From assembly GCF_006716315.1 (NCBI RefSeq), contig NZ_VFOV01000001.1:4108501-4172500 (forward strand): a stretch of 64,000 nt of DNA, read 5' to 3'. The DNA is from Nocardioides albertanoniae. Lineage in GTDB: Bacteria; Actinomycetota; Actinomycetes; Propionibacteriales; Nocardioidaceae. The position numbers and the translations under genes are program-made. The notes beneath the pieces were generated by a model. The model was given only the letters and a program-made list of their open reading frames with translations, made no database searches and was not told where the DNA came from. Positions 18,020-27,199 of the stretch are shown piece after piece (within the stretch, counting starts at the first letter, position 1; the number at the start of each line of letters is the position of its first letter).

Positions 18020-20746
18020 TCAGCCGAGCTGCGCGAGGATCGAGACGCTCTCGGCCCTCGCGCAGCGGGCGTCCTCGTCCTTGCCCAGGTGATCGCGTGC
18101 CTCGGCGAGATGTCCGAGCGCATCGGCCAGACCGGGCAGGTCACCGGCAGCACGCAGCTTGGTCACCGCCTCCTCGAACTGACCGGCAGCCTCGTCGATG
18201 TCACCGAGCTGCTGATGGATCCAGCCGATGGTGGCGATCACGTTGCCCTCGCTGCGATAACCGGGCGCCACCTCGCGCAGCTCCGCCAGCGCTTTCTCGC
18301 AGTGACGGAGCCCGGCCTCGTGATCGCCGTCGAGAGCCTCGTACAGACCCAGGCGGCCGGTGGTCCAGGCCGCGCGGATGGGGTCGCCGGCGCGGGCGAA
18401 GACCGCCGCCGCCCGGGCAGCGTACGCAGCCGCCCCGGCGTGGTCGCCCGAGGCCGTCGCCACCGAGGCGAGCCGGTGCAGGCTCTTTCCCTCGGCCATC
18501 AGGTCCTCCGACAGGGTCGCGAGCTCGAGCGCCCGATCGAGGTGCACGCGAGCATCGTCGAACCGGCCCAGCCGCCCACAGGCCGCACCGGCCGCGCGGT
18601 GCACGACCCCGAGACCGGTCGGGTCGCCGCTCTCGTCGGCCCGGCGGCGTACGCCGGGCAGTGCCGCTTCGGCCAGCTCGGCCAGCTCGATCCAGCGCCC
18701 CTGCAGGTCGAGGAGGCGCTCGAGGGCGCCGACGAGCAGCACGATCCGGTCGGGAGCGATGTCTCGGGCCGAGGCGGTCTCGATCACCCGCGACATCACC
18801 GGCAGCTGGGAGCCGATCCAGGCCAGCGCCTGGCTGCTGTCGTCGACGGCCTCGACGGTGACGCCGGCCAGCACCGGCTCCGGGGCGTCGAGGTGGTTCT
18901 GGTGCGGGTCGTAGGCGCTGTGCACGGCACGGGCGCTGAAGACGTAGTGGTCGATCATGCGCAGCTCGGCAGCCCGGCGCACCTCGTCGGCCTCGCCCAC
19001 GGCGAGGTCGGCGGCGTACTCCCGCAGCAGGTCGTGCAGCGTGAACCTGCCCGGCGCGCACTCGGAGAGCAGGTTGGCCTCGGTCAGCTCGTCGAGCATG
19101 CGGCGGGCTCGCGCTCGAGACGTCGCGGCCAGGCTGGCCGCGGCCAGCACGGTGAGCGTCGGCCCGGGATGGAGACCGATCAGCCGGAAGAGCCGGGCCG
19201 CCGGCTCCTCGAGCTGGCGCACCGACCAGGAGAACGTCGCCCGTAGATCACCACGTCCACCACCGAAGCCATCCAGGCGCGACCCACTGAGCTCCTCGGC
19301 CAGGTCGGCGAGGGCGTAGGCCGGCCGCGTCGCCGCCCGAGCCGCCACGACCGACAGCGTCAGCGGCAGCGAAGCGCACAGATCGATGATCCGCCCCGCC
19401 GCCTCCGGCTCGGCCCGGAGCCGGTCCTCGCCGAGGCGTCCCGCCAGCAGCGCGTACGCCTCGCCCCGGTCGAGCAGGCCGAGCTCCATCGGCTTCGCCC
19501 CGGCCTCCACGACGAGGCCCGGGAGCCTGTTTCTGCTGGTCACCACGGTTGCGCACCCCGGGCTGCCAGGGAGCAGGCTGCGCACCTGCTCGCTGTCGCG
19601 CGCGTTGTCGAGCACCAGCAGCACGCGTCTGCCGGCCAGTGTGCTGCGCAGCAGGCCGGCCCGACCGTCGATGTCCTGGGGCTGGCGCGAGCGCTCCACG
19701 CCGAACGACTCGAGCACCACCCCGAGTGCGTCCAGGGGGTCGAGCGCGTCGCCGGGGTCGAAGCCGCGCAGGTTCACGAACACCTGCCCGTCGGGGAACC
19801 GGTGGGCCATCCGGTGCGCCCAGTAGAGCGCGAGCGTCGTCTTGCCGATGCCGGCGGTGCCGGCGATCGCGGAGATCACCACCGCCCGGCCCTCGTTCTC
19901 GGCGAGCACCTCGTCGAGCCTCGCCAGATGCTCCTCGCGACCGGCGAAGGCGCCGGCCACCGGCGGAAGCTGACGCGGCACCGCGTGCTCGAGCGAGCGC
20001 GACGAGGCCGGCTCGGGGTCGCCATCCTCCAGGATGCTCAGATGCAGCTCGCGCACGTCCTTCGACGGCGAGACCCCGAGATCGTCACGCAGCAGCCGGA
20101 AGAGTCGCTGGTAGGCGTCGAGGGACTCCGCCGTGCGGCCGGAGTGCCACAGCGCCGTCATCAGCTGGAGCCACAGGCCCTCCCGGAGCGGGTTGGCCTC
20201 CACGACAGGTGTCAGATCGCCGACCACAGCGGTCTGACGGCCGAGCGCCAGGTCGGCGTCGGCCCGCGCCTCGACTGCGACCAGCCGCAGCTCCTCGAGC
20301 CGTGCCGCCTCGGTCGCGATCACGTGCGACTCACCGACGCCCGCATAGGCCTCGCCACCCCACAGGCTCAGCGCCGCGTCGAAGAGCGTGCTCGCCCGCT
20401 CGTGATCCATCGCCTCGGCGGCGGCGCGGCCCTGGTCGACCAGCTCCTCGAAACGGGTCTGGTCGACGTCGGCACCCACCAGCGCGTAGCCGTTCGCCCG
20501 CCGCTGCAGGCGATCGCGGTCGGCGCCGAGAGCTCGGCGCAGATCGCGGACCCGCTGGTGAAGCAGGTTCACCCCCGTGGCCGGCGTCGAGCCTCGCCAG
20601 AGCTCCTCGACCAGCAGGTCGGAGGAGACCGGCGCCCCACGCGCAGAGGTCAAGAGGGCAAGCAGGGTCCGTCGCGTACGCGACAATCTCTGGGCGACGC
20701 CGTCGTCAGAGATCAGCTCGACGGCGCCAAGCACCCGGACCCGCAC
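18020..20746 (-). CDS. AfsR/SARP-family transcriptional regulator with NB-ARC and TPR domains
   Basis: The 908-residue product has, in order, an OmpR-type winged helix (about 1-95; VRVLGAVEL, then LWRGSTPATGVNLLHQRVRDLRRAL), a bacterial activator BTAD domain (to about 245), an NB-ARC ATPase (GTAGIGKTTLAL, LLVLDNARDSEQVRSLLPGS, TVVTSRNRLPGL) and a C-terminal TPR region (repeated A/E/L helices such as ALEKALAELREVAPGYRSEG-like units). This is the AfsR layout; AfsR-type SARPs activate antibiotic or developmental genes. The GTG at 20746 is chosen because GGAGG lies 4 bp upstream and the N-terminus then matches the family's xRxxVLG. No biosynthetic cluster is adjacent, so the target is unknown. 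Confidence 0.88.
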   Translation of the reverse strand: MRVRVLGAVELISDDGVAQRLSRTRRTLLALLTSARGAPVSSDLLVEELWRGSTPATGVNLLHQRVRDLRRALGADRDRLQRRANGYALVGADVDQTRFEELVDQGRAAAEAMDHERASTLFDAALSLWGGEAYAGVGESHVIATEAARLEELRLVAVEARADADLALGRQTAVVGDLTPVVEANPLREGLWLQLMTALWHSGRTAESLDAYQRLFRLLRDDLGVSPSKDVRELHLSILEDGDPEPASSRSLEHAVPRQLPPVAGAFAGREEHLARLDEVLAENEGRAVVISAIAGTAGIGKTTLALYWAHRMAHRFPDGQVFVNLRGFDPGDALDPLDALGVVLESFGVERSRQPQDIDGRAGLLRSTLAGRRVLLVLDNARDSEQVRSLLPGSPGCATVVTSRNRLPGLVVEAGAKPMELGLLDRGEAYALLAGRLGEDRLRAEPEAAGRIIDLCASLPLTLSVVAARAATRPAYALADLAEELSGSRLDGFGGGRGDLRATFSWSVRQLEEPAARLFRLIGLHPGPTLTVLAAASLAATSRARARRMLDELTEANLLSECAPGRFTLHDLLREYAADLAVGEADEVRRAAELRMIDHYVFSARAVHSAYDPHQNHLDAPEPVLAGVTVEAVDDSSQALAWIGSQLPVMSRVIETASARDIAPDRIVLLVGALERLLDLQGRWIELAELAEAALPGVRRRADESGDPTGLGVVHRAAGAACGRLGRFDDARVHLDRALELATLSEDLMAEGKSLHRLASVATASGDHAGAAAYAARAAAVFARAGDPIRAAWTTGRLGLYEALDGDHEAGLRHCEKALAELREVAPGYRSEGNVIATIGWIHQQLGDIDEAAGQFEEAVTKLRAAGDLPGLADALGHLAEARDHLGKDEDARCARAESVSILAQLG

Positions 20747-20830
20747 CACACCTCCAGTTGACCTCGCAGCATCACGCCCGAGATGGCATATCGTCTCATT
20801 ACTTTGACGGTATGACGCCTGATGCTGCCA

Positions 20831-20849
20831 GAAGGTTGCCTGAAGGTTG
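20831..20849. promoter_or_regulatory. Two GAAGGTTG direct repeats at 11-bp spacing: possible SARP box
   Basis: GAAGGTTG occurs at 20831-20838 and 20842-20849, exactly one helical turn apart, about 85 bp upstream of the SARP start. SARP regulators bind 7-8 bp direct repeats at 11-bp spacing, so autoregulation is plausible. Site seen directly; role inferred. Confidence 0.5.
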
Positions 20850-20861
20850 GTTAAACCCGTT

Positions 20862-20889
20862 CGGGTGGCCGCATCGTCACGGCCACCCG
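20862..20889. terminator. Hairpin downstream of the 20901-21485 lipoprotein gene
   Basis: CGGGTGGCC (20862-20870) pairs with GGCCACCCG (20881-20889), ten bases from the stop of the minus-strand lipoprotein gene. It separates that gene from the SARP gene. Confidence 0.65.
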
Positions 20890-20900
20890 ACGGCGGCGGT

Positions 20901-21485
20901 CTAAGGCACCCGCCACAGGCCGGACTCGCCGCCCTTGTCGATCCTGAACCCGACCTGCTTGATGTTGGCCCCTGCGGGGACGACGAACGGCACCAGTGCC
21001 GTGCGCTGGTCCCTGGGCTGCAGACCGAACGGGTTCGGGAACACCTCGCCACCGTCGACCGTCACGGTGCTGGGCTCGCTCTTGTAGGCCTTGCCCTTCG
21101 CATCGATCACGGTCGCGCCCGATGCCGGGGTGTCGTTGAAGACTCGCGTCCCCGCGTTGACGACCTGGATCTCGACGGCCATCACCCGCGACCCCGGCGG
21201 GGTCGTCCGGCCGTCCGTGAACGCCGTCTCGAAGACGTCGTGCACGATCACCCTCAGCAAGGTCCCGGGCTTCTTGCCCATGATGGTCGCCTCACCGGTC
21301 AGCCCGAGCTGCTGGTTCTCCTTGAGCCGCTCGGTGCTGTCGACGGTGATCACCTTCTCCTCCATCGCGGAGTTCTCACCATGCTTGTTGGTGTAGAAAC
21401 CCGAGTCGATGGAATTGCCTGAACCGCAACCGACCCCGGCCGCCGCGACGGCTCCCCCGAGGATCAGCATGGCCATACGACGCAC
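20901..21485 (-). CDS. Secreted lipoprotein, DUF4352-like immunoglobulin fold
   Basis: The product of about 194 residues begins with a signal peptide ending in a lipobox (AAAGVGC), so it is predicted to be anchored outside the membrane. The rest is a beta-rich domain with a pattern seen in DUF4352 and similar Ig-like lipoproteins (VMAVEIQVVNAGTRVFN, ATVIDAKGKAYKSE, VVPAGANIKQVGFRID). Such proteins are accessory and of unknown function. GTG at 21485 has AGGAG five bases upstream; GTG at 21491 and ATG at 21476 are alternatives. The upstream DNA is noticeably AT-rich, consistent with its own promoter. Confidence 0.75.
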   Translation of the reverse strand: MRRMAMLILGGAVAAAGVGCGSGNSIDSGFYTNKHGENSAMEEKVITVDSTERLKENQQLGLTGEATIMGKKPGTLLRVIVHDVFETAFTDGRTTPPGSRVMAVEIQVVNAGTRVFNDTPASGATVIDAKGKAYKSEPSTVTVDGGEVFPNPFGLQPRDQRTALVPFVVPAGANIKQVGFRIDKGGESGLWRVP

Positions 21486-21616
21486 ACGCACTCCTAATAT
21501 GAAATTTGTTCCCGATAAGTTGGAACCTGTTGCAATAGATTTACCATGGCAACATGCCGTAGTCCCAGCGGGGAGCCTAGGGTCTAAAGTCCCAATCGGG
21601 GCAATACCCTGACGGG

Positions 21617-21883
21617 CTACCTCCAGAGCACGAAGTAGTAGACGAGCACGGGGATCACGGGCGCCGCGAGAAACCAGGGTGTGACCAGCGAAAGCTTGTT
21701 GATGAGGCGTACGCCGGCCACCGCGACCACGCCGAGCAGCACCGAGATCACAAAAAGTCCCTCGCGGGCGCCACCCTTGTCGGCACCGGTCGCACCGAGC
21801 GCCGCCATGGCCAAGGAGTGCAGGAGCACGACGGAGCAGAGCAGCGACGAGATGACGTACTTCTTGACCTGCTCGATGTGCAC
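21617..21883 (-). CDS. Small three-helix membrane protein, unknown function
   Basis: The 88-residue product has three predicted membrane helices (YVISSLLCSVVLLHSLAMAA, LFVISVLLGVVAVAGVRLI, LAAPVIPVLVYYFVLW). It starts with GTG at 21883, just downstream of the YjbR-like gene on the same strand (21 bp gap), so they may share a transcript. I do not recognise a family. Confidence 0.65.
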   Translation of the reverse strand: MHIEQVKKYVISSLLCSVVLLHSLAMAALGATGADKGGAREGLFVISVLLGVVAVAGVRLINKLSLVTPWFLAAPVIPVLVYYFVLWR

Positions 21884-21904
21884 GCGCCGGATCCTACGTC
21901 GTCC

Positions 21905-22285
21905 CTACGTCGTCTCGGTGGCGGGGCGATCGACGAGGGCGGCCAGCTTCTGCGGCGCCTGGATGCAGTAGGAATCGGTCAACAGCTCGCCGACCTCGGC
22001 CCAGTCGGTGGCGTCGTCGAGGATCATCCCGACGACGTTGCCGCCCCAACCCGCCTTGAAGTAGGGATGGCCGAGGTGCTCGAAGGCGACCACTTCGTCG
22101 GGCTCGGCCCGGAACATGATGCGGAAGAGCTGGTCCTCGCCGCCGAAGACGTGCGCGACCGTCGCCTGCCCCACCCGCCAGCGCACTCCCACCCAGGCAT
22201 CGTCCTCGAGGCACTTCGGGAACGCGCCCAGGACCTCCCGCAGACGCGCCACCATCGCCGCGGGAACATCGGGACGCTCAGCCAT
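21905..22285 (-). CDS. MmcQ/YjbR-family protein
   Basis: The 126-residue product matches the small YjbR/MmcQ fold (CyaY-like): CLEDDAWVGVRWRVGQATVAHVFGG, then EHLGHPYFKAGWGGNVVGMIL and WAEVGELLTDSYCIQAPQKLAA. Members are cytoplasmic proteins of uncertain function, sometimes called DNA-binding. The ATG at 22285 gives the family's normal length. It diverges from the FAD oxidoreductase. Confidence 0.82.
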   Translation of the reverse strand: MAERPDVPAAMVARLREVLGAFPKCLEDDAWVGVRWRVGQATVAHVFGGEDQLFRIMFRAEPDEVVAFEHLGHPYFKAGWGGNVVGMILDDATDWAEVGELLTDSYCIQAPQKLAALVDRPATETT

Positions 22286-22354
22286 GCCCCCAGATCCTGC
22301 CAGGGACCACCGACAACCGGCGTCGGAGTCGCGCTGGTCTGGCACGATGCGGCC

Positions 22355-23938
22355 ATGGCGACGAAGACGTACGACGTAGTGGTGGCCGGCGGCGGGCACA
22401 ACGGCCTCACCGCTGCGGCCTATCTGAGCAGGGCCGGCCTCTCCGTCCTGGTGCTCGAGCGGCTCGACCACGTCGGCGGCGCGGCGATCTCCGCCCAGGC
22501 GTTCGAGGGCTTCCCGACCCGGCTCTCGCGCTACTCCTACCTGGTCTCCCTGCTCCCCGAGCAGATCCGCACCGACCTCGGCCTCGACATCGAGCTCGGC
22601 TCGCGGCAGACCGCGTCGTACTCGCCCTTCCTCGACGGCACCGACCCCACCGGCCTCCTCGTGGAGACCCCGGAGGGCGAGGCCACCGCGGCGAGCTTCC
22701 GCGCGGCGACCGGATCGGATGACGAGTACGCCGCGTGGCAGTCGTTCTACGCCGAGGTCGCCACCTTGGCCGCGGTCGTCGCCCCCACCCTCACCGACCC
22801 GCTGCCCACCGGCAGCGCGCTCAAGGCCCGACTCGGTGCCGAGAGCCGGATCTGGCGCGATCTCGTCGAGCGCCCGCTGGGCGAGGCGATCGAGCGCCGG
22901 TTCAGCGACGACCTCGTCCGGGGCGTGGTGGCCACCGACGCCCTGATCGGCACCTTCGCCGGCCTCGGCGACCCGAGCCTGATCCAGAACCGCTGCTTCC
23001 TCTACCACCTGATCGGCAACGGCACCGGCGAGTGGCGGGTGCCGGTCGGCGGGATGGGTGCGGTCACCGGCGCGATCACCAAGGCCGCCCGGGCCGGCGG
23101 GGCGGAGATCCTCACCAGCGCCCGCGTCACCTCGATCCGCGGCGGCGCGAGCGGGGAGGGCGCCGAGGTCACCTGGACCGATGCCGACGGCGAGCACACC
23201 GTCGCCGCCGGCCACGTGCTCTCCGGCCTGGCCCCCTTCGTGCTCGACGGCCTCCTCGGCCGCACCCCCGACCCCGCAACCAAGCCCCAGGGCGCCCAGC
23301 TCAAGATCAACATGCTCCTCGACCGGCTCCCCCGCCTGCGCTCGGGCGAAGACCCGAAGGTCGCCTTCGCCGGCACCCTCCACCTCGGCGAGTCCTACTC
23401 GCAGATCGAGAAGGCGTACGCCGAGGCGGCCGCGGGCTCGGTGCCGACCGAGATGCCGGGCGAGGTCTACTGCCACTCCCTGACCGATCCGTCGATCCTG
23501 GGCGACGTGCCGGCCGGCACCCAGACGCTCACCTACTTCGGCCTCCACGCCCCGGCCTCCCTCTTCGACGACCCGGCGACCCGCGAGGAACGCAAGGCAC
23601 TGGCCCTCGAGCGCGCGATCGCCTCGCTCGACCAGCACCTGGTCGACCCGATCGCCTCCGTAGTCGCCCATGACCCCGCGGGCAACGCGTGCATCGAGGC
23701 CAAGATCCCGCAGGAGATCGAGGCCGATCTGGCCATGCCCGGCGGCCACATCTTCCACGGCGACCTCGCCTGGCCCTGGGCCCCCGACGACGCCGACCTG
23801 AGCACTCCGGCCGCCCGCTGGGGCGTCGCCACCGACATCGGCAGCGTGCTCCTGTGCGGCTCCGGCGCCCGCCGCGGCGGCGCCGTCTCCGGCCTCGGCG
23901 GCCACAACGCCGCCCAGGCGATCCTCGAGCTCCGCTGA
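22355..23938 (+). CDS. FAD-dependent oxidoreductase, phytoene desaturase/PYROXD2-like
   Basis: The 527-residue product has an N-terminal Rossmann FAD motif (VVVAGGGHNGLTAAAYLSRAG) followed by a conserved LERLDHVGGAAIS segment. A GGMGAVTGAITKAARAGGAEI motif in the middle and the C-terminal LCGSGARRGGAVSGLGGHNA motif are typical of the phytoene desaturase/carotenoid isomerase-like family, close to PYROXD2. No carotenoid genes are nearby, so carotenoid chemistry is not implied. The ATG at 22355 places the FAD motif at the N-terminus. The gene ends about 95 bp before tRNA-Lys. Confidence 0.85.
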   Translation: MATKTYDVVVAGGGHNGLTAAAYLSRAGLSVLVLERLDHVGGAAISAQAFEGFPTRLSRYSYLVSLLPEQIRTDLGLDIELGSRQTASYSPFLDGTDPTGLLVETPEGEATAASFRAATGSDDEYAAWQSFYAEVATLAAVVAPTLTDPLPTGSALKARLGAESRIWRDLVERPLGEAIERRFSDDLVRGVVATDALIGTFAGLGDPSLIQNRCFLYHLIGNGTGEWRVPVGGMGAVTGAITKAARAGGAEILTSARVTSIRGGASGEGAEVTWTDADGEHTVAAGHVLSGLAPFVLDGLLGRTPDPATKPQGAQLKINMLLDRLPRLRSGEDPKVAFAGTLHLGESYSQIEKAYAEAAAGSVPTEMPGEVYCHSLTDPSILGDVPAGTQTLTYFGLHAPASLFDDPATREERKALALERAIASLDQHLVDPIASVVAHDPAGNACIEAKIPQEIEADLAMPGGHIFHGDLAWPWAPDDADLSTPAARWGVATDIGSVLLCGSGARRGGAVSGLGGHNAAQAILELR

Positions 23939-24034
23939 CCCGCTACGGGCGAGGCCCTCCGATTTGGGACGCATCCTCGCCCGCTGCTACTGTTCTTCTC
24001 GTCGCCGAGCGCGCCAGACGCGCGAAAACGACAT

Positions 24035-24110
<76 letters not shown>

Positions 24111-24174
24111 AACAAGGCTCCTGACCTGCACTAGCGGGCAGGAGCTGAGTGCATTTCAGGCCCTTGAAAGCCGA

Positions 24175-24197
24175 TGCGTAAGGAATTGCGTAAGGAA
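24175..24197. repeat. Left arm-type sites: TGCGTAAGGAA twice, 12-bp period
   Basis: TGCGTAAGGAA occurs at 24175-24185 and 24187-24197, just beyond the integrase stop and 65 bp inside attL. A near-identical pair lies inside attR (36176-36198). Tyrosine integrases of this type bind paired arm sites that flank the core; these are the natural candidates. Confidence 0.72.
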
Positions 24198-24203
24198 TGC
24201 GGT

Positions 24204-25406
24204 TCACGAGCCCGTCTCCTCGCCCTGGTCGCCCTGGCCCTCTTCGGGGTCACCAGCACTCGCGTCTCGGTCAGGATTGGATGCCTCCAGCGCTCGCAGG
24301 TTCCCGACGTTAGCGGCCCCACGCCCCAGGTACTTGTCCTGCGTCATCGACACCCGCGAGTGCCCAAGCTGGTCCGCGATCTGGCGCGCAGTCATCCCGC
24401 TCTCATCGAGCAACGTGGCCACCGTCTTACGGTAGGTGTGCGTCGAGAGCCACTCGAAGTCACTCCCGCGAACCTCACGGATCGAACGCTGCACCAGGTT
24501 GCGATCACGCCACCCGCCACGCGCGTTCGGGAACACAGGACCATCGAAGGCCCGCAACTTCGAACGACGCTCCTTGAGCAGCGAGACCGCCCACGTCGGC
24601 AACTTCAACGGACGCTCTGAGGCCGCCGACTTCACCTTGCGAGCCACCATCCCCTTGCCCTTGACCCGGTAGACAGTCCGCTCGAACTTCACCACGCCCG
24701 CCGACAGATCCACATCTGCCCAAGTCACCCCGAGCGCTTCACCAATCCGGACACCAGTAGCAAGCATGAAGCGCGCCAGATCCGGCAGATCATGACGTCG
24801 GGCGTAGTCACTCTCGTCGAGCGCAACAAGCCAAGCGTGGATCTCGTCACCCTCGAGAGCGCGGGGTTGCCGTTTGGGCTGCGCCTCGATCGGGGTCAAC
24901 TCACGAACCGGATTGGCCGTCATCCCACCCTGTCGGACCGCCCAGGAACAGACGTTGGAGACCAGCGTCTTACACACCTTCGCCGTGGCCGCCCCCTTGT
25001 CGGCATGCACCCCTTGGATGAACCGCTCAACCACGGGCGTATTGATCTCACCCAGGCGAAGATCACCGAGCCGAGGAAGCACCAGACGTTCCCCCTCCCC
25101 CGTGTAAAGGGCCAGGGACGACTCAGCACGTTTACCCGACTCAACCAGGGCCGTGAACGAAGCCAACCAGCCCTCATAAGCAGCACTGAACCTCGCAGCC
25201 TTCGTGAGCCCAGCAGACGAACCCTGTGCCAGCAACTCCTCCACGGCAGCCATGACCCGTCGTGAAGCTTCGGCCTTCGTCGCCCCAGAGCGCTTGACCT
25301 GTCGAGTCTTCCCCGACCAGAGACGCACGAGAACGTAGGCATAGTTCTTGCCCCGCTCTTTGCCATGCGTGACCTGACCGTGCTCCCCCAACCCGAGCGG
25401 CTTCAT
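24204..25406 (-). CDS. int: Tyrosine recombinase, integrase of the AICE
   Basis: The 400-residue enzyme catalyses site-specific recombination between tRNA-Lys attB and element attP. It has an N-terminal arm/SAM-like domain (about 20-165) and a C-terminal catalytic domain with Arg220 (ATGVRIGEALG), Lys259, His323-x-x-Arg326 (THTYRKT), His349 (LGHSRVS) and nucleophile Tyr359 (KYLGRG). Gene orientation toward the tRNA and closeness to attL are standard. The ATG overlaps the xis stop by ATGA, and the gene is the last of a twelve-gene chain. The acidic tail after residue 375 is typical of low-complexity ends. Confidence 0.95.
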   Translation of the reverse strand: MKPLGLGEHGQVTHGKERGKNYAYVLVRLWSGKTRQVKRSGATKAEASRRVMAAVEELLAQGSSAGLTKAARFSAAYEGWLASFTALVESGKRAESSLALYTGEGERLVLPRLGDLRLGEINTPVVERFIQGVHADKGAATAKVCKTLVSNVCSWAVRQGGMTANPVRELTPIEAQPKRQPRALEGDEIHAWLVALDESDYARRHDLPDLARFMLATGVRIGEALGVTWADVDLSAGVVKFERTVYRVKGKGMVARKVKSAASERPLKLPTWAVSLLKERRSKLRAFDGPVFPNARGGWRDRNLVQRSIREVRGSDFEWLSTHTYRKTVATLLDESGMTARQIADQLGHSRVSMTQDKYLGRGAANVGNLRALEASNPDRDASAGDPEEGQGDQGEETGS

Positions 25407-25603
25407 GCCACAACCTCAGTCGGAAGCGACTCCACCCAGGCCCGCACGTCCTCAGGCCGATAGCGCAGACGCTTACCCAGACGACGCCCCGGAGGACCCG
25501 TCCCAGCACTACGCCAGGCATACAACGTGTGCACCGGAATCCCCAGGTAGTCGCTCAAGTCATGCACTGACCACAAAGGATCAACTGCCTTGATCTCAGC
25601 CAT
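25403..25603 (-). CDS. xis: Excisionase/helix-turn-helix protein (Xis)
   Basis: The 66-residue protein is a MerR/AlpA-like winged helix: LWSVHDLSDYLGIPVHTLYAWR, then RLGKRLRYRPEDVRAWVES. Such proteins bend DNA at att sites and steer the integrase toward excision. Its placement directly upstream of int with a 4-bp overlap is the usual AICE order. It follows the replication initiator by 12 bp. Confidence 0.9.
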   Translation of the reverse strand: MAEIKAVDPLWSVHDLSDYLGIPVHTLYAWRSAGTGPPGRRLGKRLRYRPEDVRAWVESLPTEVVA

Positions 25604-25615
25604 CGTCTGTCCCTC

Positions 25616-27199
25616 TCATCGGTTGGTGTTCCTGGTCTGCGCTTTCCACTGGTCGTACTCACGAGCTCGAGCAGCAGCCGCGAGAGCGAGGGCTTCGTCT
25701 CCGGGGTTGTCCCAGCCAGTTCCTTGGTAGGCCCAATCACCGATCACGAGGGTGGTTTCCTCCTCATCGGCCAGGAGCTGTGCCTCGAGCTGGCCAAGGT
25801 CAAGCAACTGCCGCCGGGCTTCCTCATCGGCGTGCGAGGCAGCGACCAGCGCTTGATAGCGAGACCTGGCGCGACGTAGCCGACCCAGGGTGATCGAGTA
25901 GCGGCGCGACTTGGTGGAGAAGTGGCCGCGGAACCCGAGCATGTGGGCCCACTTGCCCAGGAAGTGGTACGGGTTGAGCGGCTTGCCCTTCTCATCAGAT
26001 CCGTAGCCATAGAGGACAGCAGCGGAGCCGGCCAGCTCGTGGCACTCCTCGATCAGCCGATCAAGATGCGGCCGTGGCGTGTCAGCTCGTACGGAGCTGG
26101 CGTCCTTGGTGGCGTACTTCGCGAGATAGCCGGCTACCTGCCCAGGGGTGAGATCGCTGTCGGGGTCCTCGAGGCGGTCACCATCGCGCACGACTCGGAT
26201 GTCGAGCTGTTTGCCCCACCGCAGCCGCCTCGAGGGATCACCGTCGAAGGCCGGCTGAGCGTCGAGGTAGGTCTCAGCGGCAGCGGCTTGGAGGATCTGG
26301 GCCAGGTCGCCACCGTCCAGGGGCGCAGGAGATCCGGGGCCGTCGGGGCCGTCGAGGCGGATGAGGGCGTGGAAGTGGACCAGGCCGCGGGCTTGGTATT
26401 CGGCGACCTTGACGAACTGCAGCGAGGCTTTCTTGCCCAGGCGCGAGTCCGGGACGTGGAGGCGTCGGGCGAGGGCACGGCGCAGCGTTTGGGTGGTGTA
26501 GCGCCACAGCTCGGGCAGGCAGTATTGCCAGATGACGGCCGATTGCCAGTCGTAGCAGTCCTCGCACAGGGGTGCACCGTTGGCCGGGTCGTCCTGGTCG
26601 TGGCGCTGGTGGCACGAGGTGGGGCGGCCATGTGAGCAGCGTTCGCCCTTGCGACGAGCACGTGGCCGGCATGCCTTCCCGCTACGGAATCCGTGGACAT
26701 GCCCGAAGGACGGTGCGGTAAACGTTGCGAACAGCAGCGGATTCTCCGAGACGTTCTCAGGGACCGTCTTCCCACCGACCAGGCCGGCGTTGATCATCGC
26801 GAACGTGTCGCGCGCATAGGTCCTCGAGCAGGCCGGGCACACATCCGCACGCCGGTTCCCGCAGGCCCGGTACAGCATCCCCAGGGGTGCGTCGTCGGAG
26901 CTGAACGAGGACAGCAGCCCACCGACCTCGCCGGTTGCGGGGTTGAGTTCGTAGGTCTCGGAGCGTCCGATGAGCCGGACCGGGTGGGCGCAGTTCTTGA
27001 CCGCGGCCGCAGTCTCAGCGAAGTCACCGAAGGACTTATCCAGGATTCGAGCAGTAGCCGCCTTCAAGCCGGCGGTGGTCAGGCCGGACAGATCCAGCGG
27101 CGCATCCTCCCCGTGCCCAGGAAACGACGAACCAGCGCCGTCCCAGGTCGAGGAGGATGCGTCACTGTGGATGCCCGGAGCATCAGCCAGAAGGGTCAC
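25616..27199 (-). CDS. repSA: RepSA-like rolling-circle replication initiator
   Basis: The 527-residue product resembles the Rep proteins of pSAM2-type elements. Cysteine pairs ACGNRRADVCPACSRTYARD and CHQRHDQDDPANGAPLCEDC-like segments form zinc-binding regions. A histidine motif GLVHFHALIRLDG (about residue 275) fits the metal-binding HUH motif of rolling-circle initiators, and YLAKYATKDA follows about 100 residues later as the candidate nicking-tyrosine region. The family initiates replication of the excised element by nicking its double-strand origin. GTG at 27199 overlaps the preceding stop (GTGA). The assignment to RepSA is by motif and context. Confidence 0.85.
   Translation of the reverse strand: MTLLADAPGIHSDASSSTWDGAGSSFPGHGEDAPLDLSGLTTAGLKAATARILDKSFGDFAETAAAVKNCAHPVRLIGRSETYELNPATGEVGGLLSSFSSDDAPLGMLYRACGNRRADVCPACSRTYARDTFAMINAGLVGGKTVPENVSENPLLFATFTAPSFGHVHGFRSGKACRPRARRKGERCSHGRPTSCHQRHDQDDPANGAPLCEDCYDWQSAVIWQYCLPELWRYTTQTLRRALARRLHVPDSRLGKKASLQFVKVAEYQARGLVHFHALIRLDGPDGPGSPAPLDGGDLAQILQAAAAETYLDAQPAFDGDPSRRLRWGKQLDIRVVRDGDRLEDPDSDLTPGQVAGYLAKYATKDASSVRADTPRPHLDRLIEECHELAGSAAVLYGYGSDEKGKPLNPYHFLGKWAHMLGFRGHFSTKSRRYSITLGRLRRARSRYQALVAASHADEEARRQLLDLGQLEAQLLADEEETTLVIGDWAYQGTGWDNPGDEALALAAAARAREYDQWKAQTRNTNR

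Noticed and set aside
22355..23938. Carotenoid biosynthesis gene crtI
   Set aside because: The motifs fit the wider phytoene desaturase/PYROXD2 family, but no other carotenoid genes are adjacent.
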